A stretch of 45,011 nucleotides of DNA from positions 1-45,011 of the forward strand of contig CAMCMZ010000029.1 of assembly GCA_945876185.1 (NCBI GenBank), in the 5' to 3' direction. Shown one piece after another: positions 1-8,627 of the stretch. Source of the stretch: Candidatus Kuenenia stuttgartensis (GTDB lineage: Bacteria; Planctomycetota; UBA11346). The notes under the pieces are model-generated. The model searched no databases. It was not told the DNA's origin and saw only the letters and a list, made by a program, of their open reading frames with translations. Every line of letters begins with the position of its first letter. Position 1 is the first letter of the stretch. A program made the position numbers and the translations under genes.

Positions 1-1
1 C

Positions 2-1195
2 GCCCTCGATCCGGTGGCGGCGCAGCGCAATCTGCCCCTCGCTCCGCTGCGGATCCTCTTCGATCCGGGCCACGGCCTGCCGCTGCAAGAGGCGCTCGCG
101 CAGGGCCTCGCGGCGGTGCTGACGGTCGGCATCCTGGTCGGCTATCTGTTCAACGCACCGCTTGCGGGGGCCTGGCGCTGCGGACCGCTGTTTGTCCTGG
201 CGTGCCTGGGCATGGCGGTGGTGGCGATCCTGGCCATTCCCGGCCTGGCCGATCCCTGGCTGGCAGCGCTGGCGATGGGTGCGATCTACGGCACCGCCTG
301 CGCCGCGCGCGGCAAGGTCGTGCCGCTGCTGGCGCAGGCTGGCAATGGCGGCAGCACTCGGGTCAACGGGGCAGTCAACGCTGGACTGGTGATCGGCCTG
401 CTCGCCGGCGCGGTGCTGGGCAGCGTCCTGGCCGACGCCTTCATCGGCGTGCCCGGTTCGGATCGTCCCAGCATCGGCCGCTGGCTCGACGATGACCGGC
501 TCGCGCATGTCGTGCTGGCGTTGCTCTTGGCCCTGGGCGTCCTCGCCGGTCTGCGCCTGCGCGTACCCGAACAGGCCCCGACGCCGTTCGGACGCGGCCT
601 TGCTGAACTCTGGTCCGGAACGGTGGCGATGCTGCGCCACCATTGGGCGTTGCTGGTCAGCGGCGGCATCGGCTGGGGCGTGTGCACGGCATTCTCGCTC
701 GCCGTGCTCATCCATTGCATCCAGTCCTTGCACCTGCCGCAGATCCAGGCCACCTTGCTCGGTGCCTTCGCCGGCATCGGGGCGATCATCGGCAGCCTGG
801 TCTCGCACCACTGCGCCCGCCGGCGCTGGGTGATCCTGGGCTACCTCATCCTGGGTGCGGTCGTCGCGGGGGTGCCGTGGCTGATCCGCGATTTCTGGAG
901 CGGCGCGGTGACGATGACCGTGGTCGGCCTCGTCTACATGGTGCCGACCAACGTCATCGACGCGCGTTTTCTCAGCATCGCCCACGCCGAAGGCCTGGCC
1001 GGACGTGGCGGGACGGTGCTCAGCCTCGTCCACAACCTGTTCATCCTCGGCATCGGTTTTGGCCTGGCGCTGCTGCTGCTCGGCGGAGTTCTCACCCCGG
1101 TCGGCCAGTTCCGCATCCTTGCCGGTTGTTCCGTCGCCGCCGCAGCGGTGGCGGCCTGCATCTGCTTTCCTGAGCGCGTCAGAATCGCGCCTTGA
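2..1195 (+). CDS. MFS-type membrane transporter, 3' part (5' end outside window)
   Basis: This is a hydrophobic protein of about 397 visible residues with some ten to eleven apparent membrane segments, separated by short basic loops, in the style of the major facilitator superfamily. The frame is open back to base 2 with no stop. The GTG at 14 is a weak start, so the gene probably begins upstream of the window. Stretches such as GAVNAGLVIGLLAGAVLGS and the late LFILGIGFGLALLLLGG segment are typical transporter helices. The substrate cannot be read from sequence; lysophospholipid transporters (LplT-like) are one family of similar organisation, but this is only a guess. The stop at 1193-1195 lies 32 bases before a palindromic repeat, and the next gene is convergent. 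Confidence 0.6.
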   Translation, partial: ALDPVAAQRNLPLAPLRILFDPGHGLPLQEALAQGLAAVLTVGILVGYLFNAPLAGAWRCGPLFVLACLGMAVVAILAIPGLADPWLAALAMGAIYGTACAARGKVVPLLAQAGNGGSTRVNGAVNAGLVIGLLAGAVLGSVLADAFIGVPGSDRPSIGRWLDDDRLAHVVLALLLALGVLAGLRLRVPEQAPTPFGRGLAELWSGTVAMLRHHWALLVSGGIGWGVCTAFSLAVLIHCIQSLHLPQIQATLLGAFAGIGAIIGSLVSHHCARRRWVILGYLILGAVVAGVPWLIRDFWSGAVTMTVVGLVYMVPTNVIDARFLSIAHAEGLAGRGGTVLSLVHNLFILGIGFGLALLLLGGVLTPVGQFRILAGCSVAAAAVAACICFPERVRIAP

Positions 1196-1227
1196 CCTGA
1201 TCGCCTGCGATCACCGTAACTTCCAGC

Positions 1228-1427
1228 AAAAATCGCAAGTGCGCCCCAGATGCAAGGCGGGAGGAGGGAGTGTGGCAGCGCGGCGTCAGGACGGGTGTGG
1301 CCGCACGGTCGCTTGGCCATCGAGGGGAAACTTGTACCCACCATCGTTTTTGGGGCGGTGGGGAACATCCGTCCTGACAATGACCACTGACGACCAACGC
1401 AGCAGGTGGGGTGCAATTGCGATTTTT
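1228..1427 (+). repeat. Palindromic repeat family 1, copy A (200 bp)
   Basis: The element is bounded by 21-base imperfect terminal inverted repeats (1228-1248 and 1407-1427, 19 of 21 matching) that begin AAAAATCGCAA and end near GCCCCA. Inside is a second inverted repeat, GTCAGGACGGGTG at 1285-1297 against CATCCGTCCTGAC at 1366-1378. It has no coding capacity. It fills the gap between two convergent genes, ending three bases before the stop codon of the esterase gene. Copies B (4062-4260) and C (10962-11063) share its arms and subterminal sequence. Confidence 0.85.
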
Positions 1428-1430
1428 GGG

Positions 1431-2831
1431 TCACTCGACCGGCAGGAGGTGGAAGGCCAGGAGCGGAATGTTGCGGGTCATGTCGACGGGCAGCGGTTCA
1501 GGGTGGGCGCCGCAGCCGGCGGACACCGTTGCGGTGCCGTCCAGGGCGCGGGCCAGGCGCAGGACGATGGCGTCGCGCTGGTATTCCAGCCCGGTGACGG
1601 CGATCGGTCCACGTGAATCCTCGACCCGGAACGGCTGGCGGGTCGCGTCGGCCTCGCGCAAGGTTCCGGTGACGTGGGCGACCGCGAGCGTGAGCGCCAA
1701 CCCGTCTGTGCTGCGCCGGGCGTGCGTCGCCTCCGGGGCCTGCCAGGCGAGGGTGCGGCCATAAGCGAGGCCCAGGGCGGCGTTGGCGGCGCGCTGGCCG
1801 AGGACGAGGTTCCCCGCCGGCGAGACGTGGACGAAGTCGGACAGCGGCAGGTCGTGCGCCGGCAGCACCGCGACCTGGGCCAGCCGTTTGGCCGCTTGGC
1901 GCTGCGCCTCGCGCACGATCGACCAGCTCAGATGGGCGGCTTCGGTCTGAGTGGTGGTGACTCGGTCGAGTTGCACCGAGATGATCGGCAGATCCGGCGC
2001 GGCGAGGGCCTGGCGCCAGTGCGCCACGGCCTGGCTGAAGCGCTCCAGGTAGGTCGGCGCGGTGGTCTCGCCGGTGTCGCTGCAACCCTGGTACCAGACC
2101 ACCCCGCGCACCCGGCCACCGGCCTGGGCGATGGCCTGCAAGAAGTTGGTGCACAGGTCAGCCTTCAGCGGATCGCTGTGTTCGCCCGGATTCCAGCGTT
2201 GCAGCGGCGAACCGCCCAGGGCGGTGGCGATCAGGCCTATCGGATGGCCCAGGGTCCGGCGCAGGCGGCGGGCGAAGACCAGCCAGGGCGAATGCCCCGG
2301 ATTCGCCCATTCGGCATTGATGGCGTCCATGCCGGTCACGTCGTGCAGGGGATGGCTGGCCAGGCGCCAAGCGCGGGCGTTGCTGAAAAGATGGACGCCG
2401 AGCTCAGGCGCGTCCTCGATCGGCCCCTTGCCATAGCCGGCGGCGTTGCTCTGCCCGGCGATCACCCATAGGTCGCCAACACCAAGGAAATCGCGGGCGT
2501 CGCCCCGGATCGCCCACTCCGGGGTGTGTTCGTTCGAGGTCGCGGTGCGGATCTGGGTTTCCAGCCGGTAGAGGCCCCCGGCGGGGATGCCGGTCAATCC
2601 TGCCGACCACGTCCCATCGCCGGTGGTCGCTGGGAACCAGTCGAGCGCGGCTGTGACTGGGCCGGCATCATCGGTGCGGACCAGGCGGACGAAGACCTTG
2701 GCCTCCTGCCGGTCGCCCGGTACCGCCCAACGGCCGGATACGGTGATCGACCCGAAGCCACGCGCATCCTGCTGGATGATCTGCCAGTCCGTGGGGCCTT
2801 GGGTGATGAAGACGCCATGGGGGAGCGGCAT
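1431..2831 (-). CDS. Sialate O-acetylesterase-like SGNH hydrolase
   Basis: This 466-residue protein belongs to the sialate O-acetylesterase/SASA (DUF303) type of SGNH hydrolase, enzymes that remove acetyl groups from sugars. The block I nucleophile motif is WVIAGQSNAAGYG with Ser128, and the family block GVVWYQGCSD is also present (family consensus WYQGESD, here with Cys for Glu). The start at 2831 (MPLPHGVF) is preferred because GAGG sits six bases upstream; the frame continues to 2954, but that extension is proline/arginine-rich and looks non-coding. Unlike many family members it shows no signal peptide, so it may act in the cytoplasm. It is divergent from the next gene across a 190-bp gap and convergent with the transporter. 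Confidence 0.8.
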   Translation of the reverse strand: MPLPHGVFITQGPTDWQIIQQDARGFGSITVSGRWAVPGDRQEAKVFVRLVRTDDAGPVTAALDWFPATTGDGTWSAGLTGIPAGGLYRLETQIRTATSNEHTPEWAIRGDARDFLGVGDLWVIAGQSNAAGYGKGPIEDAPELGVHLFSNARAWRLASHPLHDVTGMDAINAEWANPGHSPWLVFARRLRRTLGHPIGLIATALGGSPLQRWNPGEHSDPLKADLCTNFLQAIAQAGGRVRGVVWYQGCSDTGETTAPTYLERFSQAVAHWRQALAAPDLPIISVQLDRVTTTQTEAAHLSWSIVREAQRQAAKRLAQVAVLPAHDLPLSDFVHVSPAGNLVLGQRAANAALGLAYGRTLAWQAPEATHARRSTDGLALTLAVAHVTGTLREADATRQPFRVEDSRGPIAVTGLEYQRDAIVLRLARALDGTATVSAGCGAHPEPLPVDMTRNIPLLAFHLLPVE

Positions 2832-3021
2832 GGGGAACCTCGACGGTGCGGTGCAGCGCGGCGCGGCGCGGGAGGATGCCGGGCTGGCCGGGTCGATCCA
2901 GCTAGGGGTCGTCGGCCGTCCTCGGACCCGATTCCGGTCTGGAGGCTTCCCCATTGGGGGTCAGTCTTCATACTGAATTCACATTCCGCGCCACCGTCCA
3001 CCGTCACCGAGGGGGTGGGGC

Positions 3022-4053
3022 GTGCATGGACACCCGATGATGACCTTAGTCCCAAACACCAGTACCGTCCGCGGCTCGGGCAACCGCCATTTCCTGCTCG
3101 TGCCCGGCCTTGTCCCTGATGGTCCCGAGACCTTCTGGCGCCAGCAGCGAGTGCTGCGCAAGTTCGGCTGGACCACCACGATGACCTATCCCAACCAGGG
3201 ATTCGACGTCGAAATCACCCTCCAGGCGATCCGCGACTTCATCACCAGCACCCGTGCTCAGGGTCGCGCCCCGGTGCTGGTCGGGGTCAGCGTCGGCGGC
3301 GGCCTGTGCCTTGAGGCGCTGCGCCGCGCCCGCGCCGCCGGCGAGGAACTGCCCCTCGCCGGTCTCATCCTGATCAGCCCGTTCTCGTGCGTCGACGACC
3401 TCGCGCCGCTCCTGAAGCGGCTGCTCCAGCCCATCATCGCCGAGGTCGACAAGGCCGACGGCAATCCCCAGACCCACGTCGCGCGCGGCCGGGCGTTCTT
3501 CAAAAGCCTCGCCGCCAAGGCGCTGCGGCCCAAGGGCGATGCGCCCAAGGGGATGGAACCGCCGCTGTGGCGGCAACTGTTTTCGCTGCTCACGCCAAGT
3601 GGTTTCACCGAGTTCCGCGAGGCCCGCATCCGCCGCCGCATCGAGGCCACCCTTGATCACCTGCCCGATCAAGGTGCCATCGGCCGCGTCGTCGCGCTGC
3701 GCCATCTGCTCGGGCCGTCCGTCGGCCCGCACGCCGACAAGCCGCTGACCTCGGCCCCGACCATGATCCTGTGGGGCAGCAAGGAACGGCACACCCTCAA
3801 CATGGAAGGCCCAGGCACCGCGATCCTCTGCCGGCCCGACCTCGCCTGGAAGGTGCTGCCCAACGTCGAGATCCACTGGGTCTACGATCACGACGGCAGC
3901 GAAGTCCCGCACGCCTCGCTGCTCAAGCACTCGCGGCCGTTCAACACCCACCTGCGCCGGTTCCTCAAGCGCACCTCCAAGGGTCACGCGATCAATGCCG
4001 CCAAGACGGCGCTGATCGCGCCGCTCGCGGTGATTGGCCTCGCGCGCTGGTGA
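3022..4053 (+). CDS. Alpha/beta hydrolase
   Basis: This 343-residue protein has an alpha/beta-hydrolase fold. HFLLVPGL near residue 25 is the first strand and oxyanion region. The nucleophile elbow is GVSVGGG with Ser90. A late His in YDHDGSEVPHASLLKHS may complete the triad. The strand TMILWGSKERHTL is a plausible acid-bearing region. There is no signal peptide. The start at 3022 follows a G-rich stretch (GAGGGGGTGGGG) that may be the ribosome site; the ATG pair at 3037/3040 is an alternative. The substrate is unknown. A palindromic repeat starts eight bases after the stop. Confidence 0.7.
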   Translation: MHGHPMMTLVPNTSTVRGSGNRHFLLVPGLVPDGPETFWRQQRVLRKFGWTTTMTYPNQGFDVEITLQAIRDFITSTRAQGRAPVLVGVSVGGGLCLEALRRARAAGEELPLAGLILISPFSCVDDLAPLLKRLLQPIIAEVDKADGNPQTHVARGRAFFKSLAAKALRPKGDAPKGMEPPLWRQLFSLLTPSGFTEFREARIRRRIEATLDHLPDQGAIGRVVALRHLLGPSVGPHADKPLTSAPTMILWGSKERHTLNMEGPGTAILCRPDLAWKVLPNVEIHWVYDHDGSEVPHASLLKHSRPFNTHLRRFLKRTSKGHAINAAKTALIAPLAVIGLARW

Positions 4054-4061
4054 CTCAGCCT

Positions 4062-4260
4062 AAAAATCGCAATAGTGCCCCACCTGCTGCGTTGGTCGTC
4101 AGCTGTCATTGTCAGGACGGGTGATAGCCGCCGCCCCAGAACGATGGCCGGCATTTGTTCGCCCTTCGTGACCAGGAAACCGTACGGTCTCACCCGTCCT
4201 GACGCAGCGCTTCCCAACTCCTTCCTCCCGCCTTGCATCTGGGGCACTCTTGCGATTTTT
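4062..4260 (-). repeat. Palindromic repeat family 1, copy B (199 bp, inverted)
   Basis: This is the same element as copy A in opposite orientation. The terminal arms are 4062-4082 and 4240-4260. The inner arms GTCAGGACGGGTG (4111-4123) and CACCCGTCCTGAC (4191-4203) are a perfect 13-base inverted repeat. Homology with copy C continues for about 15 bases beyond the right arm (4261-4275, related to CAATTTCCTG on the other strand). It fills the gap between the convergent alpha/beta hydrolase and monooxygenase-like genes. Confidence 0.85.
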
Positions 4261-4310
4261 TCAGGAAATTGCTGGCGCGGAAACCTTGACGATGATCGGT
4301 GTGGCCAGCC

Positions 4311-4613
4311 TCAGCAGTAGGGCACCGGCATCGCCAGGCTGCCCTTCACCGCCGAGCGCGGCGCTTTGAGCCACGGCGCGACCGCCGCATTCCAGGCGAG
4401 GTAGTGCCCGGTCGTCTTGTGCGCGGCGAAGGCGGCCTCATCGCGGTAGGTCTCGTACAGGTAGACGCGATCCGGGTCGGCGAGATCGCGGATCACGTCG
4501 AAGCGCAGGCAGCCCGGTTCATTGACCGCGCCGCGATGGTTGGCGGCGGTGGCGGTCAGGAAGGCGTCGCGGTGTTCGGGTTTCACGTCGATGGTGACGA
4601 AGACGACGAACAT
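4311..4613 (-). CDS. Antibiotic biosynthesis monooxygenase (ABM) domain protein
   Basis: This small 100-residue protein has the ABM/ferredoxin-like dimeric barrel pattern. MFVVFVTIDVKPEHRDAFL is the first strand and helix, then NEPGCLRFDVIRD, then YLYETYRDEAAFAAHKTTGHY. The spacing matches the YgiN/LsrG group of small quinol monooxygenases and related isomerases. GAAGGAA lies about seven bases upstream of the ATG at 4613. It is the last gene of the minus-strand housekeeping operon, 37 bases after tmk. The family is clear; the substrate is not. Confidence 0.8.
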   Translation of the reverse strand: MFVVFVTIDVKPEHRDAFLTATAANHRGAVNEPGCLRFDVIRDLADPDRVYLYETYRDEAAFAAHKTTGHYLAWNAAVAPWLKAPRSAVKGSLAMPVPYC

Positions 4614-4650
4614 GGGGTTCCTTCGCGGGCTTGGGATGCGAGGCGGCGAG

Positions 4651-5256
4651 TCAGAGCAGGGGCTGGACCAGGCGCCAGACTTCGTCGGCCACCGCGTCAG
4701 CAGGTTGAGCGGAGTTGATCGCGATGAGTTCGCCGTTGGCAGCCATCGCGGCGTAACCGGCGTCGACGCGGGAAAGATAGTCGAGGCCGCGTTGTTCGAT
4801 CCGGTCGGGCGGCAGGCCGCGCGCCTGGGCGCGGCGGCGGGCGGCTTCGGCCGCATCCAGACGGAACCACAGCGCAAGCTCCGGCACGAGTGGCCCGACC
4901 GCGATGGCGATGGCGGCGCGCACCTGGGCCTCGTCGAGGCCGAGTCCGTACGCCTGATACGCGACGGTCGAAGGCCAGAAGCGGTCGAGCAGGATCCAGC
5001 GGCCCTCATGGAGGCGCGGCAGCAGAACCTCGCGCACCAGCTGCGCCCGCGCCGCCTGGTAGAGCAGCAGTTCGGCCTCAGCGCCGGCGTGGGTGGCGGG
5101 ATCAAGCAGCAGCGCGCGCAACTGTTCGCCCAGGGCGGTGCCGCCAGGTTCGCGCAGCAGCAAGGGTTCGATGCTGCGCTCACGCAGGCGATCGGCCAAC
5201 CGGGTCGCCTGGGTGCTCTTGCCGCAACCGTCGATGCCTTCGAGGACGATCAGCAT
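4651..5256 (-). CDS. tmk: Thymidylate kinase
   Basis: Thymidylate kinase phosphorylates dTMP to dTDP in the cytoplasm for DNA synthesis. The 201 residues match the usual family length. The P-loop is EGIDGCGKST near the N-terminus (Lys13). LREPGGT is the conserved substrate-contacting region, LDRFWPSTVAYQ is the DR(Y/F) motif with its following Ser-Thr-Ala block, and ARGLPPDRIEQRG is the LID region. It lies 19 bases after nadK on the same strand, in the run hisC-dxr-nadK-tmk. Confidence 0.93.
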   Translation of the reverse strand: MLIVLEGIDGCGKSTQATRLADRLRERSIEPLLLREPGGTALGEQLRALLLDPATHAGAEAELLLYQAARAQLVREVLLPRLHEGRWILLDRFWPSTVAYQAYGLGLDEAQVRAAIAIAVGPLVPELALWFRLDAAEAARRRAQARGLPPDRIEQRGLDYLSRVDAGYAAMAANGELIAINSAQPADAVADEVWRLVQPLL

Positions 5257-5275
5257 GCGGGCACCGCTTTCCGCT

Positions 5276-6118
5276 TCATGCGACGATCAAGCGCAACGGC
5301 TGCGCCGAGGCGGCGAACACCGCAGATTCGCCCGGCGGCAGCGGCACGGTGAGGTTCGGCCCGTCGAGGTAGAGCGCGGTGCCCGGATTCGCGGCGGTCA
5401 GGGTGAGTCCCCGCGGTGGCACCTGGCAGTCGTGCAGCAGCCGCGCCTGGCCCTTGGCGTGGAATGGTTCGCGCACCCAGAACAGCAGCGCGAACCGGTC
5501 GGCGGGCGTGATCGCCTCGGCGCCCGCCGAATGGATGGCCCCGGTCGAGCCGGCGGCGGTCGCGATCCATACGCCGCTTGAACGTTGATGTTCGCTCTGA
5601 CCGTCGACTTCAAGCCGATAGCGGCACATCGCGGCGGGATTGACGCTGGTGAACAGGCAGTCATTAAGGATTTGCCAGGTCGCTGTGCCCAGGCGCAGTT
5701 CCAGCCGGGGCATGGCCTGGAAGCGTGCCTGGCCGGTGCGAAAGCGGGCGATCAGCCCAGCCACGCTGTCGGCGCGGGCGCGGGTGAAGTGCCCCACGGA
5801 ACCATCCGGATCGGAATTGACGGTCAAAAATGGCGCGTCCGTGGCCAGGGTGTTGGCGGTGAAGACGGTGCCGTCGCCGCCCACCGTCACGACCAGATCG
5901 CAACCGGCGGCGTCGGTGGTCTGGAGTTCCTCGACCCGACGCACGCTCACCTCGCAGCCGACCAGGGCCGCGCGCACCGCGTCCAGCGTGGCGCGGTGGT
6001 TGAGGGCGCTGGCGTCGAGGTCGTCGCGGTCGCGCGCGCCGGATGAGGTCAGCCGTTCCAGGTCTTCAGCGCAAAGGCGGCTGATCAGCGGGGTCTTGGT
6101 GACGACCAGCACGCGCAC
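5276..6118 (-). CDS. nadK: NAD kinase
   Basis: NAD kinase makes NADP from NAD using ATP or polyphosphate. The protein has 280 residues, close to the family norm. The signature GGDGT is at residues 80-84 in DLVVTVGGDGTVFTAN. ILNDCLFTS corresponds to the conserved Asn-Glu/Asp substrate motif, and ATAAGSTGAIHSAG is the glycine-rich motif of the C-terminal beta-sandwich domain. It starts with GTG at 6118, two bases after the dxr stop, so translation is probably coupled. NadK supplies NADPH for Dxr, its upstream neighbour, though this pairing may be incidental. Confidence 0.92.
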   Translation of the reverse strand: MRVLVVTKTPLISRLCAEDLERLTSSGARDRDDLDASALNHRATLDAVRAALVGCEVSVRRVEELQTTDAAGCDLVVTVGGDGTVFTANTLATDAPFLTVNSDPDGSVGHFTRARADSVAGLIARFRTGQARFQAMPRLELRLGTATWQILNDCLFTSVNPAAMCRYRLEVDGQSEHQRSSGVWIATAAGSTGAIHSAGAEAITPADRFALLFWVREPFHAKGQARLLHDCQVPPRGLTLTAANPGTALYLDGPNLTVPLPPGESAVFAASAQPLRLIVA

Positions 6119-6120
6119 GG

Positions 6121-7281
6121 TCAGATCCGTCCCAGCCGGGCGCGCACCTCGGCGTCAGCGGCGATGATCTCATCCAGCGTCGGATCGACGACGGCCTGCA
6201 CTGCCGCCAGGGCGCGCTCGACGGTGGCGAAGATGTCGAGGAAGCGCGAGCGGCCGGCGAGGAATGCCGCCACCGCCATCTCATTCGCCGCGTTCATCAC
6301 CGCCGGGGCGAGGCCGCCGGTTTGCGCCGCGTGGTAGGCCATGGTCAGCGACGGGAAGCGCCGGGCGTCCGGTTCTTCGAAGGTCAGGCTGGCGAGCTGC
6401 GCCAGATCCGGCGCGGCGACCGGGCCGGGTTCGTGCCGCGGCCAAGTCAGGGCGTACTGGATCGGCGTGCGCATGTCGGGGCGGCCGAGCTGCGCCATCA
6501 CGCTGCCGTCGCGATACGACACCATGCTGTGGACGACGCTCTGCGGATGGATGAGCACCCTGATGCGCTCGACCGGCAGGCCGAACAGCCAGCGCGCTTC
6601 GATGATCTCCAGGCTTTTGTTCATCAGCGTCGCCGAATCGATGCTGATCTTCGGCCCCATTGACCAGGTTGGATGCGCCAGCGCCTGCTCGCGCGTGACC
6701 TGGCCAAGATCAGCCACCGTACGCAGGGGCCCGCCCGAGCCGGTGAGGATGAGCGTGGCGACCTCGTCGGCGGTGTGGCCTTCGAGGCACTGGAAGATCG
6801 CGGAATGCTCGGAGTCGATCGGCAGGATGGTTGCGCCGTGCGCCTTGGCCTCGGCCATGATCAGGCCGCCGGCCATGACCAGCGGTTCCTTGTTGGCGAT
6901 GCATACCCGCTTGCCGGCGCGCACCGCAGCGACCGTCGCATTGAGTCCCGCCGCGCCGACGATCGCGGTCACCACCGCCTGGGCCTGCTCATTGGTGGCG
7001 ACGCGGACCAGGGCGTCCGGACCGGCGGCGGCCTCAATGCCGGTGCCCGACAGCGCAGTCTTCAACTCGGCGTAGGCGTCGGGGTCGCTGACCACCGCCA
7101 CCTGGGCATGGGAGTGGATGGCGAGTTCAGCGAGTTTTCTGGCCTGCCGATGCGCGGTGAGCGCGAAAATGGGAATACCCAGGTGCCTGGCGACATCGAG
7201 GGTGCTCGCCCCGATCGATCCGGTGGCCCCGAGGATGGTCAGCGCCCGGGTGGACACCGACGCGGTGGCGGAATTCAGCAT
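6121..7281 (-). CDS. dxr: 1-deoxy-D-xylulose 5-phosphate reductoisomerase
   Basis: Dxr converts DXP to MEP with NADPH, the committed step of the non-mevalonate isoprenoid pathway. The 386 residues match the family. The N-terminal nucleotide site is LGATGSIG (residues 17-24). CIANKEPLVMAGG carries the NKE motif, LTGSGGPLR lies in the flexible loop, and KISIDSATLMNKSLEIIEARWLF with VLIHPQSVVHSMV are active-site blocks. The ATG at 7281 overlaps the hisC stop in ATGCTGA, which indicates translational coupling. The frame reads on to 7377, but that extension is an out-of-frame part of hisC. Confidence 0.95.
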   Translation of the reverse strand: MLNSATASVSTRALTILGATGSIGASTLDVARHLGIPIFALTAHRQARKLAELAIHSHAQVAVVSDPDAYAELKTALSGTGIEAAAGPDALVRVATNEQAQAVVTAIVGAAGLNATVAAVRAGKRVCIANKEPLVMAGGLIMAEAKAHGATILPIDSEHSAIFQCLEGHTADEVATLILTGSGGPLRTVADLGQVTREQALAHPTWSMGPKISIDSATLMNKSLEIIEARWLFGLPVERIRVLIHPQSVVHSMVSYRDGSVMAQLGRPDMRTPIQYALTWPRHEPGPVAAPDLAQLASLTFEEPDARRFPSLTMAYHAAQTGGLAPAVMNAANEMAVAAFLAGRSRFLDIFATVERALAAVQAVVDPTLDEIIAADAEVRARLGRI

Positions 7282-8372
7282 CCCAGCGCCCGCAGGTGAC
7301 CGACGAGCGCATCGGTGTCCTCGGGCCGGCCGACGGTGATGCGCAGCTTCGTCGACAGGCCGGGTCGGTTCCACCAACGCACGAGGTAGCCGCGCTCCTT
7401 GAGTTCGCGGCAGAGGTCGCCGGCGCGTTCGCCGACCTCGCAGAGCAGGAAGTTCGCCGTGCTCTTGGGCCAGGTCCAGCCGAAGGCGCTCAGCGCGGTT
7501 TCCAGCCGCGCGCGTTCGGCCACGGTTCGGCGCATGTTGGCGTTGAACTGATCCCGATCTTCCAGGGCGGCAATCCCGATCGCCTGGGTCAGGGCGTTGA
7601 CGTTGTAGCTGTCTTTGACCTTCATGAACGCGCTGATCAGCGCAGGGGCGGCGAAGAGCAGACCGAGTCGACCGCCCGCCAGGCTGTAGCTCTTGGAAAA
7701 CGTCCGCAGCACGACCAGGTTGGGATGCGCGGCGAGATGCGGCAGGACGCTGGCCTCGGGGTTCTCGCTCAGGGCGAAGTCGACGTAGGCCTCGTCGATC
7801 ACCAGCAGGCCGTCGAGCTGGTCCGCAAGCCGGCGCAGGTCGTCGACCGGCACCAGGGTGGCCGAGGGGTTGTTCGGGTTGGCGACCAGGACCAGCTTGC
7901 TGTTTTGCCGTGCCAACACGGTCGGCAGGTGCCAGGTGTGCGGCGCCTGGCGGAAATCGACGTGGACGATCTCCGCCCCCTGCAGCGTCGCGAGATCGTC
8001 GTACAGGCCGTAGGTCGGCCAGGGCACCGCGACGCGATCGGCGGTTTTCAGCACCGAGCGATAGAGCACGGTCAGGCAGTCGTCGCTGCCGTTGCCGGCC
8101 AGGATCCAGTCGCGCGACGGCACCCCGAACACGCCGGCCGCGACCTCGCGCAGGCGATTGGCGCGCGGGTCGGGATACAGGCGCATGGTGTCGTCAGCGA
8201 CGCCGCGCAGCACCTCGCGCACCTTGGGGCTGGGCGGCCAGGCGCATTCATTGGTGTTGAGCTTGACGCACCCAGTCGCCTGCTCGCCGGGGGTGTAGCC
8301 GGCATAGGCGAGCACCTCGGCACGCAGGTGGCGGCGGGCGGAGGAGCTGGGGTCGGGCATCGTCGCGGTCAT
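7275..8372 (-). CDS. hisC: Histidinol-phosphate aminotransferase
   Basis: HisC is a PLP-dependent class I/II aminotransferase acting late in histidine synthesis. The protein has 365 residues. Conserved features are KLNTNECAWPPSP near the N-terminus, NPNNPS, VIDEAYVDF with Asp203, and the PLP lysine in TFSKSYSLAG (Lys227). FLLCEVG and a late arginine-rich RITVGRPED block close the fold. ATG codons occur at 8372 and 8360; either may be the start. It heads a five-gene minus-strand run. A MITE-like element lies in the divergent gap upstream (8373-8627), where the promoter must be. Confidence 0.93.
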   Translation of the reverse strand: MTATMPDPSSSARRHLRAEVLAYAGYTPGEQATGCVKLNTNECAWPPSPKVREVLRGVADDTMRLYPDPRANRLREVAAGVFGVPSRDWILAGNGSDDCLTVLYRSVLKTADRVAVPWPTYGLYDDLATLQGAEIVHVDFRQAPHTWHLPTVLARQNSKLVLVANPNNPSATLVPVDDLRRLADQLDGLLVIDEAYVDFALSENPEASVLPHLAAHPNLVVLRTFSKSYSLAGGRLGLLFAAPALISAFMKVKDSYNVNALTQAIGIAALEDRDQFNANMRRTVAERARLETALSAFGWTWPKSTANFLLCEVGERAGDLCRELKERGYLVRWWNRPGLSTKLRITVGRPEDTDALVGHLRALGC

Positions 8373-8430
8373 GGCCGGCGCACGCTAGGCCGCTGGCAGG
8401 CATGGCCAAGAGGGGGGTTGGAACGTGGAG

Positions 8431-8531
8431 CGGGGCGCCTCAAATGTCGGCCTTCCTGGGAGCGCCGGCGTCTCGCCGGCCGAAAAAGCAGCATCCGCAG
8501 GATGCCACCAACCAACTTTTGAGGCAGCCTA
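8431..8531 (+). mobile_element. MITE-like element, copy 1 (101 bp)
   Basis: This short non-coding element has imperfect terminal inverted repeats of about 18 bases (GGGCGCCTCAAA at the left, ACTTTTGAGGCAGCC at the right). It is flanked exactly by the 10-base direct repeat GAACGTGGAG at 8421-8430 and 8532-8541, which looks like a target-site duplication. Internally it carries two hairpins: GCCGGCG/CGCCGGC at 8464-8480 and GCATCC/GGATGC at 8491-8505. A near-identical copy is at 30766-30868. It sits in the divergent gap between hisC and the PEGA lipoprotein. Confidence 0.75.
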
Positions 8532-8627
8532 GAACGTGGAGGGGACCGCATTTTGGCGGTGCAGGCCCACCAGGAGCCGGTCGTGGTTCAACGGGATGGA
8601 GGTTGCGGCGCAGACCGACGGACGACC

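Noticed and set aside
1228-4260. Integron attC-type sites as an explanation for the family-1 palindromes
   Set aside because: No RYYYAAC/GTTRRRY core sites at the ends, no cassettes between copies and the copies are in opposite orientations.
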